Assembly (NCBI GenBank): GCA_947095535.1
Contig: OX352773.1
Coordinates: 270,808,515 to 270,872,514 of the forward strand
Source of the DNA: Poecilobothrus nobilitatus
Taxonomy: Eukaryota > Arthropoda > Insecta > Diptera > Dolichopodidae
Length of the DNA: 64,000 bases
Direction: 5' to 3'
Shown in pieces: positions 48,152 to 59,385 of this stretch (positions are counted from its first letter, which is position 1; every line of letters starts with the position of its first letter). The notes beneath the pieces were generated by a model that was not told where the DNA came from, ran no database searches, and saw only the letters and a list, made by a program, of their open reading frames with translations. The position numbers and the translations under genes are program-made.

Positions 48152-50526
48152 AAACGAGGAAGAGTGCAGTAGAGTAGACTGTGTCAACTCTGGGATACCC
48201 GTATGAACGTAATATATCCTATTATAAAACTTGATCATCTTTTAAAAACATTCAGATGTTTTAGTACCGAACTACAGAGATATATTTATGTAAATTGTGG
48301 AGTTGTATGACAGCTACCCGAATCTATTGCACCTAGCTTCATTAAGTTCCAAGAAATGCAAGAAGCCTAAACCGGCTGCAATAGATCAATCAAATTTTAC
48401 AAAAGTTTTTGGCATGCAACTCGACACTTTTTCACTAAATTTCAGATAGCTAGATTCAATAGACACTGAGTTATTTTCATTTAAAAAGAGAAGTTGTATG
48501 GCAACTACTCGAACCCGGCGACCGAAAATGCTGGAGTTAAATAGCAAAACTAACAATTTTGCAAAAGTGACGTAAAAAAAATGTCAGCCTCTTAGCTCCT
48601 TTATTTTTTGAGTTATCGTGCGGACGGACACTGAGTTATTTTCATTTAAAAAGAGAAGTTGTACGGCAGCTACTCGAACCCGTTGCACCACCGCAACCAA
48701 ATTTTGCAGAAGCTGTTGCCATAAAACTTGATCATCATTTGCAAAATTTCAGATACCTAGATTGGATAGACACTGGGTTATTTCGATTTAAAGAAAGAAG
48801 TTGTATGGCAGCTACTAGAACCCGGCGGCCAAAAATGCTGGAGTTAAATAGCAAAACTAACAATTTTGCAAAAGTGACGTATACAAAATGTCAGCCTTCT
48901 AGCTTCTTTATTTTTTGAGTTATCGTGCGGACGGACACTGAGTTATTTTCATTTAAAAAGAGAAGTTGTATGGCAGCTACCCGAACCCGTCGCACCAACA
49001 CAACCAAATTTTGCAGAAGTTGTTGCCATAAAACTTGATCATCATTCGCAAAATTGCAGATACCTAGATTGAACAGACACTGGGTTATTTCCATTTAAAG
49101 AAAGACGTTGTATGGCAGCTACTCGAACCCGGGGGCCGAAAATGCTGGAGTTAAATAGCAAAACTAACAATTTTACAAAAGTAACGTAAAAAAATTTTCA
49201 GCCTCCTAGCTCATCTATTTTTTGAGTTATAGTGCGGACGGACAATGAGTTCTTTTCATTTAAAAAGAGATTTTGTATGGCAGCTACCCGAACCCGTCAC
49301 ACCACCACAACCAAATTTTGCAGAAGTTGTTGCCATAAAACTTGATCATCATTCGCAAAATTTCAGATACCTAGATTGAACAGACACTGGGTTATTTCTA
49401 TTTCAAGAAAGACGTTGTATGGCAGCTACCCGAACCCGGGGACAGAAAATGCTGGAGTTAAATAGCAAAACTAACAATTTTACAAAAGTGACGTAAAAAA
49501 ATTTTCAGCCTCCTAGCTCCTCTATTTTTTGAGTTATCGTGCGGACGGACAATGAGTTCTTTTCATTTAAAAAGAGATTTTGTATGGCAGCTACCCGAAC
49601 CCGTCGCACCAGCACAACCAAATTTTGGAGAAGTTGTTGCCATAAAACTTGATCATCATTTGCAAGATTTCAGACGCCTAGCTTTATTAACTTCCAAGAG
49701 GTGCAAGAAGCCTGAACCGGCTGCTCTAGGCCAACCAAATTTTACAAAAGTTGTTGGCATATAACTCGACACCTCTTTACTAAATTTCAGATTCCTAGCT
49801 TCAATAAACACTGAGTTATTCTCATTTAACCGGATAAGTTGTATGGCAGCTACCCGAACCCGTCGCACCACCACAACCAAATTTTGTAAAAGTTGTTGCC
49901 ATAAAACTTGATCACCATTTGCAAGATTTCAGACGCCTAGCTTTATTAACTTCCAAGAGGTGCAAGAAGCTTGAACCGGATGCTCTAGACCAACCAAATT
50001 TTACAAAAGTTGTTGGCATGTAACTCGACACCCCTTTACTAAATTTCATATTCCTAGCTTAAATAAACACTGAGTTATTCTCATTTAAACGGAGAAGTTG
50101 TATGGCAGCTACCCGAACCCGTCGCACCAACACAACCAAATTTTACAGAAGTTGTTGCCATAAAACTTGATCATCATTTGCAAAATTTCAAAACCCTAGC
50201 TTGAATAGATACTGAGTTATTTCTATATAAAGAAAGAAGTTGTATGGCAGCTACTCGAACCCGCCGACCGAAAATGTTGGATTTAAATAGCAAAACTAAC
50301 AATTTTTCAAAAGTGACGTAAAAAAAATTTCAGCCTCCTAGCTCCTTTATTTTTTGAGTTATCGTGCGGACGGACGGACGGACGTACATGGCTTAATCGA
50401 CTCAGAATTCGATTCTGAGCCGATCCATACCTTTGACACTATATCTAGCTCGGCTCCTTTAAGGTGTCACAAACGTAATGGCAAATTTATTATACCCTTG
50501 AACATAGTTCATACGGGTATAAAAAA
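48152..50526 (+). mobile_element. E6: DINE/mini-me-like element with central tandem array, subfamily B
   Basis: The proximal end (CGAGGAAGAGTGCAGTAG, TGTGTCAACTC, GATACCCGTATGAACG) and distal end ((GGAC)4, ATGGCTTAATCGACTCAG, ATACCTTTGACACTATATC, AGGTGTCACAAACG, TTATTATACCC, GTTCATACGGGTATAAAA) match the A-family termini in layout but not in detail. ATACCCGTATGAAC at the proximal side is exactly inverted at the distal side (GTTCATACGGGTAT), giving subterminal inverted repeats, and the distal end forms a small palindrome (ACCCTTGAACATAGTTCATACGGGT). The core is a highly regular tandem array. No transposase frame. The architecture closely recalls DINE-TR1 of the Drosophila virilis group, a Helentron-type element with ~150-bp central repeats; membership is inference. 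Confidence 0.85.
48303..50366 (+). repeat. higher-order tandem array in E6 (165/142-bp alternation, 307-bp dimer)
   Basis: The anchor TTGTATGGCAGCTAC and variants occur twelve times, at 48303, 48494, 48659, 48801, 48966, 49108, 49273, 49415, 49580, 49839, 50098 and 50240. Spacings are 191, 165, 142, 165, 142, 165, 142, 165, 259, 259, 142. So an A/B pair of 165 and 142 bp forms a 307-bp dimer repeated exactly (CGGACGGACA at 48621, 48928, 49235, 49542), followed by two 259-bp units in which a different segment (TTAACTTCCAAGAGGTGCAAG) is inserted. The array closes with one 142-type unit. Small frames at 48891-49094, 49552-49764 and 49656-49880 arise from the repeat. Confidence 0.97.
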
Positions 50527-51529
50527 ACAAAAAGACAAGAAGAGAAGAAGAAAATAAAATTAACGTTCACTTTAATTTAATGTTATAAAATAATATTTAC
50601 GATCCAAATAATTGCATTACTTATTCTGTACGTCGTTTGTTTATAAAAGAAATTTAAGATCTATGTGCAACTGATCTAAAGTATATAGATCCAAATTTTA
50701 TATAAAGATTTTAGCTTCCGTTTCGCATGAAAATTTCAAATTGTATTTTAAAACACCTTTTCTTACTATACCATTAATTTGACAAAATATAATTATTTGT
50801 GGACAGCCAAACAATATTAATTCTTCTTATTATGTGTGTTCTTAGGTATTTCGTATTTTTATTCCGATATATTTTCCTATTTGACGCAAACTTATATTAT
50901 TTAGTAGTCTAATAAGTGTAAAGAAAAATAATTTATGGCTTATACTTTGTTGCAAAAAAATGTTGTTATACTTTGTTGCAAAAAAAAATGTTTAGACAAA
51001 TATAATTGAGCAGGATGTAAAATTGTTTTATTTCACTTTATAGGATAACTATACTATAAGTTGTTTATTATTCATATTAGACAAAGCTTTAGTTTCTTTT
51101 TAAAAATTATTGTCACTAAACCGCTTATTACTAGACTGTAGCTATTGTACAAGATAAACGCAAATATAATAAATATTTAAGCGACATCTAATCTTATACA
51201 AAAATTATTACGATGTAAATTACTATTACTGTATAGTGTATATGATCTAGCAGGGATTTAAATCTGAAACCTTTTGATTGGAAGGTCGGAGACTTAACCG
51301 CTAGTCAGATATAAATCAGATAGAATACAGATTTCAGGATCCTTTTAAAAACTTAAAAGTTTCTTAGAAACATCAATTTCGACACTAAGTATTCATCCAA
51401 ATGTCTTAACATTTAATAGTCTGAAAACTTTAAACTAAAACATTTTATAATTTGTTAAATATTTCTAGTTTTGTATGACTAATTTCATTAACACTTTAAT
51501 TCTTTGAAACCTTAAGAAGACAAATAATT
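50527..51529. other. AT-rich spacer between E6 and E7
   Basis: Includes a 26-28-bp tandem duplication TTATACTTTGTTGCAAAAAA(A)TGTT at 50940-50993 and the tRNA-like sequence at 51247-51308. No gene seen. Confidence 0.6.
51247..51308 (-). pseudogene. tRNA-like sequence, degraded (tRNA pseudogene or SINE head)
   Basis: On the minus strand GACTAGCGGTTAAGTC forms a D-arm with a box A-like core, ACCTT..AAGGT gives a 5-bp anticodon-type stem with an 8-nt loop (one too many), and AGATTTAAATCCCTG resembles a T-arm/box B with mismatches. The irregular loop and broken T stem rule out a working tRNA. No A-tail or duplication is evident. Confidence 0.4.
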
Positions 51530-52990
51530 AATAATTTGGGTGAATTTTATAATTTCTAGAACTATGGGTTATACATATATTCAAACTATATGTTTATATG
51601 TACATTCTTCAAAAGCAGATTCTAACCTTTCACATAACGATTATCAATCCAAAACTTTTTCAAATATTCTATTGTACCATTTAGTACTAAGCGGTAAATG
51701 TATATTAAATTTACTTAGTACAAAATAATAAATATAATTTTAAATATTATATTATATTATATTTAAATATTCCATTGACAGAATAATTTCTTATAAGTAC
51801 AATAAAATACATATATATATGTAAATACGGCGCTATATAATATACATCTATACTCTTATCATTCATTCACTAGTGACATATACGATATATTGTAAATAAA
51901 CATGATATTATATAAGTATGTATATCAATATCATATAAATAAAAATTCTTCAAGCAACCGTTATGTTGTTTATTTATTTGCATTTTTATGTACTACGCAT
52001 TATATCCTTAACAATTTCAAATTATCGAGTAAAACAAAATGCAAAAAATTCGTTAAAGCAATTTGTTAGAAAATTTGAAAAAATCAAGTAACACTTTCGT
52101 CAATTATAAAGTAACCCTACATTATTAAAAAAAGTTGTTAACAGAAATAAGAATATAATATTGAAGCTTTAATTTTTATGTATTACTTTAAAAAAATTTT
52201 AACAGGTGTTCAAGTTACAGGTGTTTAAAAAAAGGAAATTTTCAGTTTTTGACCCCTTACAGCTCCTAAACGGAGGGTGATACAAAAAAAGTTTCTGAAA
52301 TGACTAATACTTATTTTCAAAGATCTAACATCTGTCAAAATTTCAAGTTTCCAACTTAAACCGTTTAGAAGATAGAAGGGTTGAAGGATTTTGCAAAATT
52401 TTAGTTTCACATAACGGTAAATTAAGACACCGTATGCCACAAAAATATATTTATTGTATATATACTTTTACAGCTAATGAAAGTAGTAATCGTTTGGCGT
52501 TTTCAAAATGAAGTTATACCTTATACAACTTGTGCTATAACAATTTAAATATAGAGCTTTTTTGAACCTTTGGGGAGCTGTAGCTCCGTAACGGGTGGGG
52601 CTACAAAAAAAAGTTATAAAAAATAAAATTAATATTTTTGTGAGATCTATCAGCGGTTAAAATTTCATAGCTCTATTGCAAAAAAAATGTCTGGATCTAA
52701 AAGTTAGGTGTTCGAGAGCTACCCTAAGGCTTGGTCCAAACTCAACCAAAAAAAATAGGGAACCTACAAATTACTCCCAGAATATTTTGTGTAAATTTCA
52801 AGATTCTAGCTTTCTTAGTTTTTGAGTTAGCGTGCTGACGGACGGACGGACGGACGGACATGGCTCAAAAGTCTTAGAATTTTTTTCTGATCCGATCCAT
52901 ACCTTTGAAGGTATATCTAGCTCGCTTATTTCGAGGTGTTACAAACGGAGGAGTAATTTTATTATACCCGATCCTATCGTACGGGTATAA
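51530..52990 (+). mobile_element. E7: near-complete DINE/mini-me-like element, subfamily A
   Basis: Reference copy for subfamily A. It starts AATTTGGGTGAATTTTATAA (lacking the ~110-bp CGAGGA..TGTCAACTC end seen in E2 and E4) and ends GATCCTATCGTACGGGTATA. It contains GTTAGCGTGCTGACGGACGG.. (the GGAC tract), ATACCTTTGAAGGTATATC (itself a hairpin), CTCGCTTATTTCGAGG and TTGTAACACC-complement. The whole length aligns inverted with E2 46 kb away. The minus-strand frame at 52225-52440 is incidental. Non-coding and presumably moved by proteins from elsewhere. Confidence 0.88.
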
Positions 52991-55106
52991 AAATATGTTT
53001 AGTTAACAACTCAAAATTGAATCTAACAAATTTTTACTTAAAGTTTAAAATTTTTAAAGCAAAACCAAAATGTTCAATTAAAAAAAAATCTCTTGTCTTC
53101 AAGAACCCTTCCAAATACAAAACAAAAAATAAATTACAAAAGAAACTTAAAGGACTTCTATTTCTTCTTTTGTTGTGTTTTCTTTGAAATTTCTTTTTTA
53201 CTTCAATGTGTATGAAGAAAGAAACTACATACTGTTTCGTTTCCATATATCAACATCATAAAAATGAAAGCATTCAAAATAAAAAGAAAGTTTGAAATAC
53301 TGTTTATGTATTATATGTATAGAACGTCGACGACCTTTGTTTAGAAAAATGATAAAAGAGAAAATTTAAAAGACAATCCTGAAGGGACAGCATTCCCTTT
53401 TCAATACAAAACCAAAACTTCAAAGAATAGATCAAATATTTTTCTAGATGTAGAACAAACATTTTTTAAGATAAAGCAAATATTATTTTTCCTTTGTTCA
53501 ATGAAAAGTTCCGAATTATATAAAAACCAAAATTAAATTAAAAAAAAAAAATGTCTTCAACAAGATTATAAAGCATCTTAAAAATTGAACCTTGAAGGAG
53601 AGAAAATATTGCAAATAATTTAGATATTATTAAAATTATTCTGTTTTAAATAGAAGTTCCGTTCCGAAATAGAGGTGGTACTTAGCTAAAAACATATTTT
53701 GTGTTATTTAAAGATTTAATATTGAAATTTTCTATTGTAAAATTTGATTGTATTCAGACTGCAACAAAATTTGTTTTATCAGATACTCAAACTAAATTTT
53801 AAAAAAAAAATTATTATTACAATGTGTTACTCAGATTACTATACCATAAAACGTTCTAAAAATCAACTAATAAAAGTTAGTCTCTAACAACTTGAAAAAA
53901 TTTGAGAATGTATTACAAATTTATTAAAGATTAAAAGTACAAAAAGGAAAATCTAAGAAGACTTGGAAAATAACGAAAAAATTATTATACAGAAATTTTA
54001 ATCCTTCTTTAATAAAGCATTTTTAAAATCCTTTGTTTGCTTAAAAAAATACAAACATCGCAGTAATTTTTCATCTTTTCTGACAACAACACAATAAATT
54101 ACAATTATCAGAAATAACTTGAACCCTATTTAGATATTTTTAAAATTAAAAAAGGCAAATAACAAAAATAATAAATATTTGAACAAACTAAAGAATTACA
54201 AAATGAAGAGCCATAGAGTTAGAGCGTCTAACATCATAGAAATTTCATTAACCAAACAAAACATCCTTACTTTAGCTCTATAAATCTTAGCGACTAGAAA
54301 TATGCTTAAGCTTAATTTTAATTACTGTCACCAGTTGCAATTAAATTGTGATACAAAATAAAAATTTTGTTATTAAAATAACTTAAAACGTTATCCCATT
54401 GCTTCCGAACCTGAATGAAAATTAAGATTGAAATAAGCTGGTCATATGACCTAACCTTTATATATAATTTTAATTATTAACCATTATCAATAATGTGTTT
54501 ATTTGGTTCTTTCCTACATTCAATGACATGTAATATGGTCGTATATGTTAATAATGTAATATTCTGTAATCTTAGTCCTTATTCTTTAATAATTATATAC
54601 AGAATTTTTCTCACTCTTATCATAATATTCCTTTAATTTTTGTTATGTTCAACAATTATTGTTATAAAATACAAAGGCCATAAAAGTAAAGAAAAAAAAA
54701 TTGTTCAACATCAATTTTTTATTGTTATTAAAAAAAAATAATTTGTTTCGCTGTCTGATATGTTTAAACAAAAAGTTATGTATATAGATATACTTACATA
54801 TATTTCAAATATTACTGAAATGGAAAATTTATACCTGTGGTTAATTAAAACTTGTATTTTAGGTGCTTCATTAAATAACCTAAAATAATTCATACATACA
54901 TAAACACTCAAAATACAAAAGAACTATTAAGAAGTATGAGGCTATACTATTTTAACTATATAGATTGATTTTGACTTCATTACTCAAAAAATTTTATTTA
55001 ATTTTTCAATATAGATTTATACATTTTTCAAAATCGCCGATCAAATTGTTCTCAGAAACACAAATTTAATTCTTTATAAAAAAAATTCTACAATACAGCA
55101 GATATA

Positions 55107-55145
55107 ATAGATAGATATCTAATAGATAGATTAATAGATAGATTT
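55107..55145. repeat. imperfect (TAGA)n microsatellite
   Basis: AATAGATAGATATCTAATAG and ATAGATTAATAGATAGAT in series. Confidence 0.85.
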
Positions 55146-55618
55146 AAATTATTCACATTAGATCAGGAATAGAAAATTATTTGATAGAAATCGATGACTT
55201 AAAACTCTCAAGAATTCTTACACTGTTTCTGAAAAAAATATGACATGCCTTTAATGATGTAATGATTCTCCTCTTACGACGAACTTAATCGATTAATTAA
55301 CTGAATCACAACGATTATTACGTTTTTTATAATAAATCAAATATAAAATTATAACAAAATTAATTTTAGTAATTGTACATGTGAGAAGATTAGATAGTGT
55401 CTTACCTAAAAAATTCTAATAATCGGAATATAATCCAATATTCCTGTGCATTATCCATCTTATCTCCATTTTTCTAGAATATCGTATGTTTTGTTTCAAA
55501 TAAGTATATACCTGTTATAGTGCAGGCAGACTTTTCAATTTAGCAGTTGAACCAAATAAAATTAAACAAAAATCTAACCTAGAAGTTACAAAATACACAA
55601 ACAACCCATATATTTAAT

Positions 55619-55652
55619 ATGTATTACCCATATATGTATATGGGTAATACAT
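55619..55652. repeat. perfect 16-bp hairpin, 2-nt loop
   Basis: ATGTATTACCCATATA pairs exactly with TATATGGGTAATACAT around TG. The next upstream sequence ACCCATATATTTAATATG echoes one arm. Function unknown. Confidence 0.95.
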
Positions 55653-57005
55653 TGTATTTATGCAAGTTGTTGAACGATAAAAAAATTTTATTCGCTTTCT
55701 TTTAACTTGTAAATTTCTTTGAAGTTATCGAAAGTCGACACAACATTTTTGAAATATTTCATTTAGTTTTTAATTTTTTTTTTCTCTCTATGTGATTCTT
55801 TCTTTTCATATCATGATTATCACACAAGCATTAGAAGATGCAATGGATGAATAGAAATAGGGAAACAAAAAGAAATAAAAAACTAATAATGTTCTAAAAA
55901 ATATTATTTTAGAATTTTAACAATAATAATTGGAAACTGATGTTGGTTTTCCTTAATATTTTTTTTTCTTTTTTTATATCCCTTTGATGATAACTATGTA
56001 TAAAACTTCGGCCGACCCTTTTTATTTATACGAGTATTTATTTTTTTATTACAATAATAGTATAGGATAACTTGATTTAAGCATATTCCGGACACGTCCA
56101 TTTATTAGAACTGTTACGAATTTATAAAAGAAACAATAAATTTTTTGTTTTCCCCCTCTCAACAATAATTTAAAACGTTCCCTCTTCGACTGCACATTCT
56201 CTTTAAAAATTCATACTCGTCACAATATGTCCATAGGTGTTACATTTTTGATTAAAATACATTTCCAGAACCTGCAGTCTTGTAAGTTATTACAGACAAT
56301 TATGATTATATGAGAGCCTTGGAAGTAAAACTTTAAACTACTTATGGCCAATCGCTTTTTTTCAGAGCAGGGATCTAACAATGATGATATAGAAAAATAT
56401 CAAAGAATGAAATTAAAAACAGGCAAATTTCAAAGCAAAATGAGTAATAAAATTTTTAAATATAACTAAGTTTTAATTTTCTTCATTCTTTAGTTCATTT
56501 TGCTTTGCCTTCATTTGTTGATTATTAGATTTTTCTTTGCTTCCTATAGGACCATTTTAATTTATTTTGTTACTTTATAGTTTTAAAAATGTTGCCTTAT
56601 TCTTTGAAAATTAATATTTTATTATTGTTGTTGTCATTTATTTTTTTTTTTATTTGTGAATCAAATCATGCAGAAAGAAGCATCATTTACTTTTAAAACG
56701 TTATTGAAGAGTCTGATAAAACGATGTATGTATTTCATCAAGTTACTTGTGTTGTTGTTGTTGTTTGTTCTGATTGTTCAGTTATTTTTCAAAAACAAGA
56801 AAAAAAAAATGCTGTTTTAAATTTCAGACAATATTTTTGTCAGACTATACTTAGAAAAAATAAAAAATTCTCTCAAAAGTATAGAATAACATTGAAAGAT
56901 TAAGTATTGAATTATACAAAATCCACAATATGATTGATATCATTTACGAAATATCGAAATGTTGAAATTTATTTTTCAATTTGTTTTATTTTTTAATTAG
57001 AAGAT

Positions 57006-57198
57006 GGGGTCTCGGTGGCCTAATGGGTAAGAGCGTATAAAATACGTTGTAAACACCGAGGAAGTGTGGGTTCGAATCCCACACACGTCGTAAGAGTTAT
57101 TCCGCCTTACAACATTTACAGCCATGCCTGAACAGGAAAGGCTGTGTAATTTCCTGTCCACATTTATGTGACAGAGAAATATATTAAAAAAAAAAAAA
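57006..57198 (+). mobile_element. tRNA-derived SINE, copy 2
   Basis: Box A at 57016-57027 (TGGCCTAATGGG) and consensus box B GGTTCGAATCC at 57069-57079, the latter in a perfect 7-bp T-arm stem (GTGTGGG..CCCACAC). The body matches copy 1 (ACATTTACAGCCATGCC, TTTCCTGTCCACATTTATGTG) and ends in ATATT plus ~17 A. Perfect 11-bp target duplications AATTAGAAGAT lie at 56995-57005 and 57199-57209, so the insertion is young. The tRNA-related part could derive from a Lys/Arg-type tRNA, but I cannot fix the parent. Confidence 0.95.
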
Positions 57199-57209
57199 AA
57201 TTAGAAGAT

Positions 57210-57480
57210 TTTAATTTTTGTTACAAAATGTTTTAATTTTACATTTTTATAAACAAAGCTTTTAAAACTATAGTTTTAATTCTACTGTCATAAAATTAAT
57301 TCTCTATACTCATTGATATGTTGTCGAAATTTCCAAAATATATTTTTTTAAGTAAAACATTTATTCAAAACATTTTCAAACCATTTTCTTAACAAGATTT
57401 TCCGAACTCGTCGAAACACTGCCATAATATCTAAGTCTATTTAGACCAGATTAAACCAGTTAGTTATATGCTAGGAAGTG
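57210..57480. other. short AT-rich spacer
   Basis: No gene seen. Confidence 0.6.
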
Positions 57481-57556
57481 AAATGTAATGTAATCTGTAT
57501 AAGACAAATGCATGTAATGCAATCTGTATATTAAATGTAATGTAATCTGTATAATG
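57481..57556 (+). repeat. three-unit ~26-bp tandem repeat before the RTE fragment
   Basis: TGTAAT(G)(T/C)AATCTGTATA recurs three times (first near 57484, then 57513 and 57536). The phrase AATCTGTATAA also recurs right after the LINE fragment at about 58310, so the repeat brackets it. Confidence 0.8.
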
Positions 57557-57558
57557 AT

Positions 57559-58294
57559 ATGCAGACAAAACTAAATGTCATCTCTGATGAAGCAACTTTA
57601 ATCGGGCTAAAAATTAACAGCAGGAAAACAAAATGTCTAAGAATAAACACAAAAACTAATACACCCATCATAACTGACAAGAATACAGTCGAAAATGTGC
57701 TACTACAATTCAACTACCTTGGCAGTAAGTACTATATCTGGAGATGGTATAGTATTAAGTATGATATGAAACAAATACTAACGAAGGCAAGAACGATATT
57801 TGGCAGATTATGGCACGTCTGGGAAACACCCCACCTAACCATATATACAAAGATCAGAATATTGAACTCCTATGTTAAATCAATACTGCTGTACGGTAGC
57901 GAAGCATGGATGATACACACAAATAACATCAACAAAATACAGGTCTATGTAAATAAGTGTCTTAGAATAATCTGTAGAGTCTTCTGGCCGAGAACAATCC
58001 CAATCACAAACACAGAATTATGGAATATTGCAGGGCAACACCCCATAATCATGACAATAAAAGTGAAAAAGTGGAGGTGGATAGATCACAGTAAGAAAAG
58101 CAGACTGTGCGATATCCAAGCAGGCACTTGATGGGAACCCACAAAGAAACAGAAGGGTGGGTAGACGAAAAAATACATGAGGAAGGTCGGTAATGAAAGC
58201 AAGTGGAAAAACTTGGTCAGAAATCAACAGATTTTCCCAAAACAAAATCAGATACAGAGGTTTCGTGGAAGCCCTATGTTCCCAAAGCGAATAA
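57559..58294 (+). pseudogene. 3' end of an RTE-type LINE polyprotein
   Basis: A 190-codon frame (57559-58131) carries the thumb/post-RT region of RTE-clade non-LTR retrotransposons: IGLKINSRKTKCLRIN (residues 15-30), FNYLGS (51-56), RILNSYVKSILLYGSEAW (100-117), NKCLRIICR and KKWRWIDHS near the end. After a frameshift the homologous C-terminus continues as WNPQRNRRVGRRKNT, GKTWSEINRFSQNKIRYRG, FVEALCSQSE and a stop at 58292-58294. The endonuclease and catalytic palm (YADD) are absent, as expected for a 5'-truncated insertion. Moderately degenerate (frameshift, one internal stop). Family knowledge: ORF2 of RTE elements supplies endonuclease and RT and often mobilises SINEs. Overlapping minus-strand frames (57531-57713, 58018-58329) are shadows. 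Confidence 0.85.
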
Positions 58295-59287
58295 TAAAGG
58301 TAAACAGAATCTGTATAAAACATAATCATTAGATGGTATACAGTGGGTAGTTATATTTATTTCGATTAAACATGATTTTCTTATTCCGTATAGGTATAAG
58401 AGTTTCATTTATAATTCCTCAAATCTTATATCGAGTATTCTATTCAGAGATCTACATATCCAGCTAATTCTTTTTAATATTATAATTTGCATTTGCCCTT
58501 AGAAATAAAAAATTTATTAATTAAGTTAATTATAAACATTATAAGATTTTACAAGTTTCGAAACGTTAAACTTCCAAAGATGAAAATGAATTTTTTAATT
58601 ATTTAAATTTCAGCTTATCTTGATTATATTCAATTTGAATTTAATAAAACTAATAAAGTATATACCTACAAAATGTTATTTCTAATAAATTAATTCTATT
58701 TTCGAAATTTTTCATTTCGAATTTTATGAAAATACTTTTTTTTTCCAGTTGTTTTTAACATTCCATGTGGAAATGTTATGAATTTTTTCAGTTTCAGTTT
58801 CTGTTTTACTTTTATTTTATTTTCGTTTATATATACATACATACATATATACATAAATATACTAGTATATATTATACTATATATTATAACTATATTATAT
58901 ATATGAAAAACAGTATTAGTAGCAACCAAAAGACTTATAAAATTAATGGCATATGACGGGGTCATACAACCGTCAGTACCATTCACCACAGTTAAAATGA
59001 CTTTGTTAAAGGCGGACACAAAATTGTTAGTAATTATTTTTATTGTAATTTATTTATTTAATTTTTATTTTATTATTTTTATTTTATGTTTAACATGCTC
59101 ATATGTAGCGAAATATAATGCGGTTAAGTGGTCCCCAACAGTGGACTTTGGAATAATATAGTAAAGCATATTCTCTCAAAAAACTAATGCAGTAATAAAG
59201 TGGAGAAGCACTTAGTGTAAAATGAGGAAAAAATTTATTTTCATTGTTTTCTTTTTGTTTTTTATTATAACCGTTTGTTTTTTTCAG
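58295..59287. other. AT-rich spacer with a complex patch at 58945-59025
   Basis: The patch (ATGGCATATGACGGGGTCAT, CAACCGTCAGTACCATTCAC, TTAAAGGCGGACAC) is open on both strands: plus MAYDGVIQPSVPFTTVKM (from 58946) and minus MSAFNKVILTVVNGTDGCMT (from 59019). I cannot say which, if either, is coding. It contains TATGAC-GGG-GTCATA, a short palindrome. The final 60 bases are the pyrimidine-rich run-up to the acceptor at 59287. Confidence 0.45.
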
Positions 59288-59385
59288 GCGTACTGAAACG
59301 GGAATTCTACATTAAGTATAACAAAAAAGTGAATGAAATTGTTGGATTCAACAGACACACAGGATGTTTATTGTGTTCCTCATAA
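59288..59385 (+). other. candidate terminal exon with strong splice acceptor
   Basis: TTTTTATTATAACCG (branch-like) and GTTTGTTTTTTTCAG give one of the best acceptors in the window (AG 59286-59287). With one incoming base the frame reads VLKREFYIKYNKKVNEIVGF then NRHTGCLLCSS and TAA at 59383-59385. Composition over these 98 bases is clearly coding-like against its flanks, and the frame needs phase 1, as does the exon candidate at 47098. No family is recognised. The Cys pair near the end (CLLC) is notable but too short to interpret. It may be an alternative last exon of a large gene whose intron fills this window, or a lone relic. Confidence 0.4.

Larger units (their letters stand above)
52991..56994. 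other. long AT-rich spacer, no gene seen
   Basis: Contains the TAGA tract (55107-55145) and the hairpin (55619-55652). Open frames at 53034-53246 and 54711-54911 (minus) are biased and unrecognised. Confidence 0.6.

Noticed and set aside
48891..49880. Several 67-74-codon frames on both strands
   Set aside because: They recur with the tandem array of E6 and share its repeated peptide; no independent coding signal.
48303..50366. CRISPR-like array
   Set aside because: Units are long, diverged and contiguous without spacers, and lie inside a eukaryotic transposon.
51247..51308. Functional tRNA gene
   Set aside because: Anticodon-type loop has eight bases and the T stem is mismatched; treated as pseudogene.
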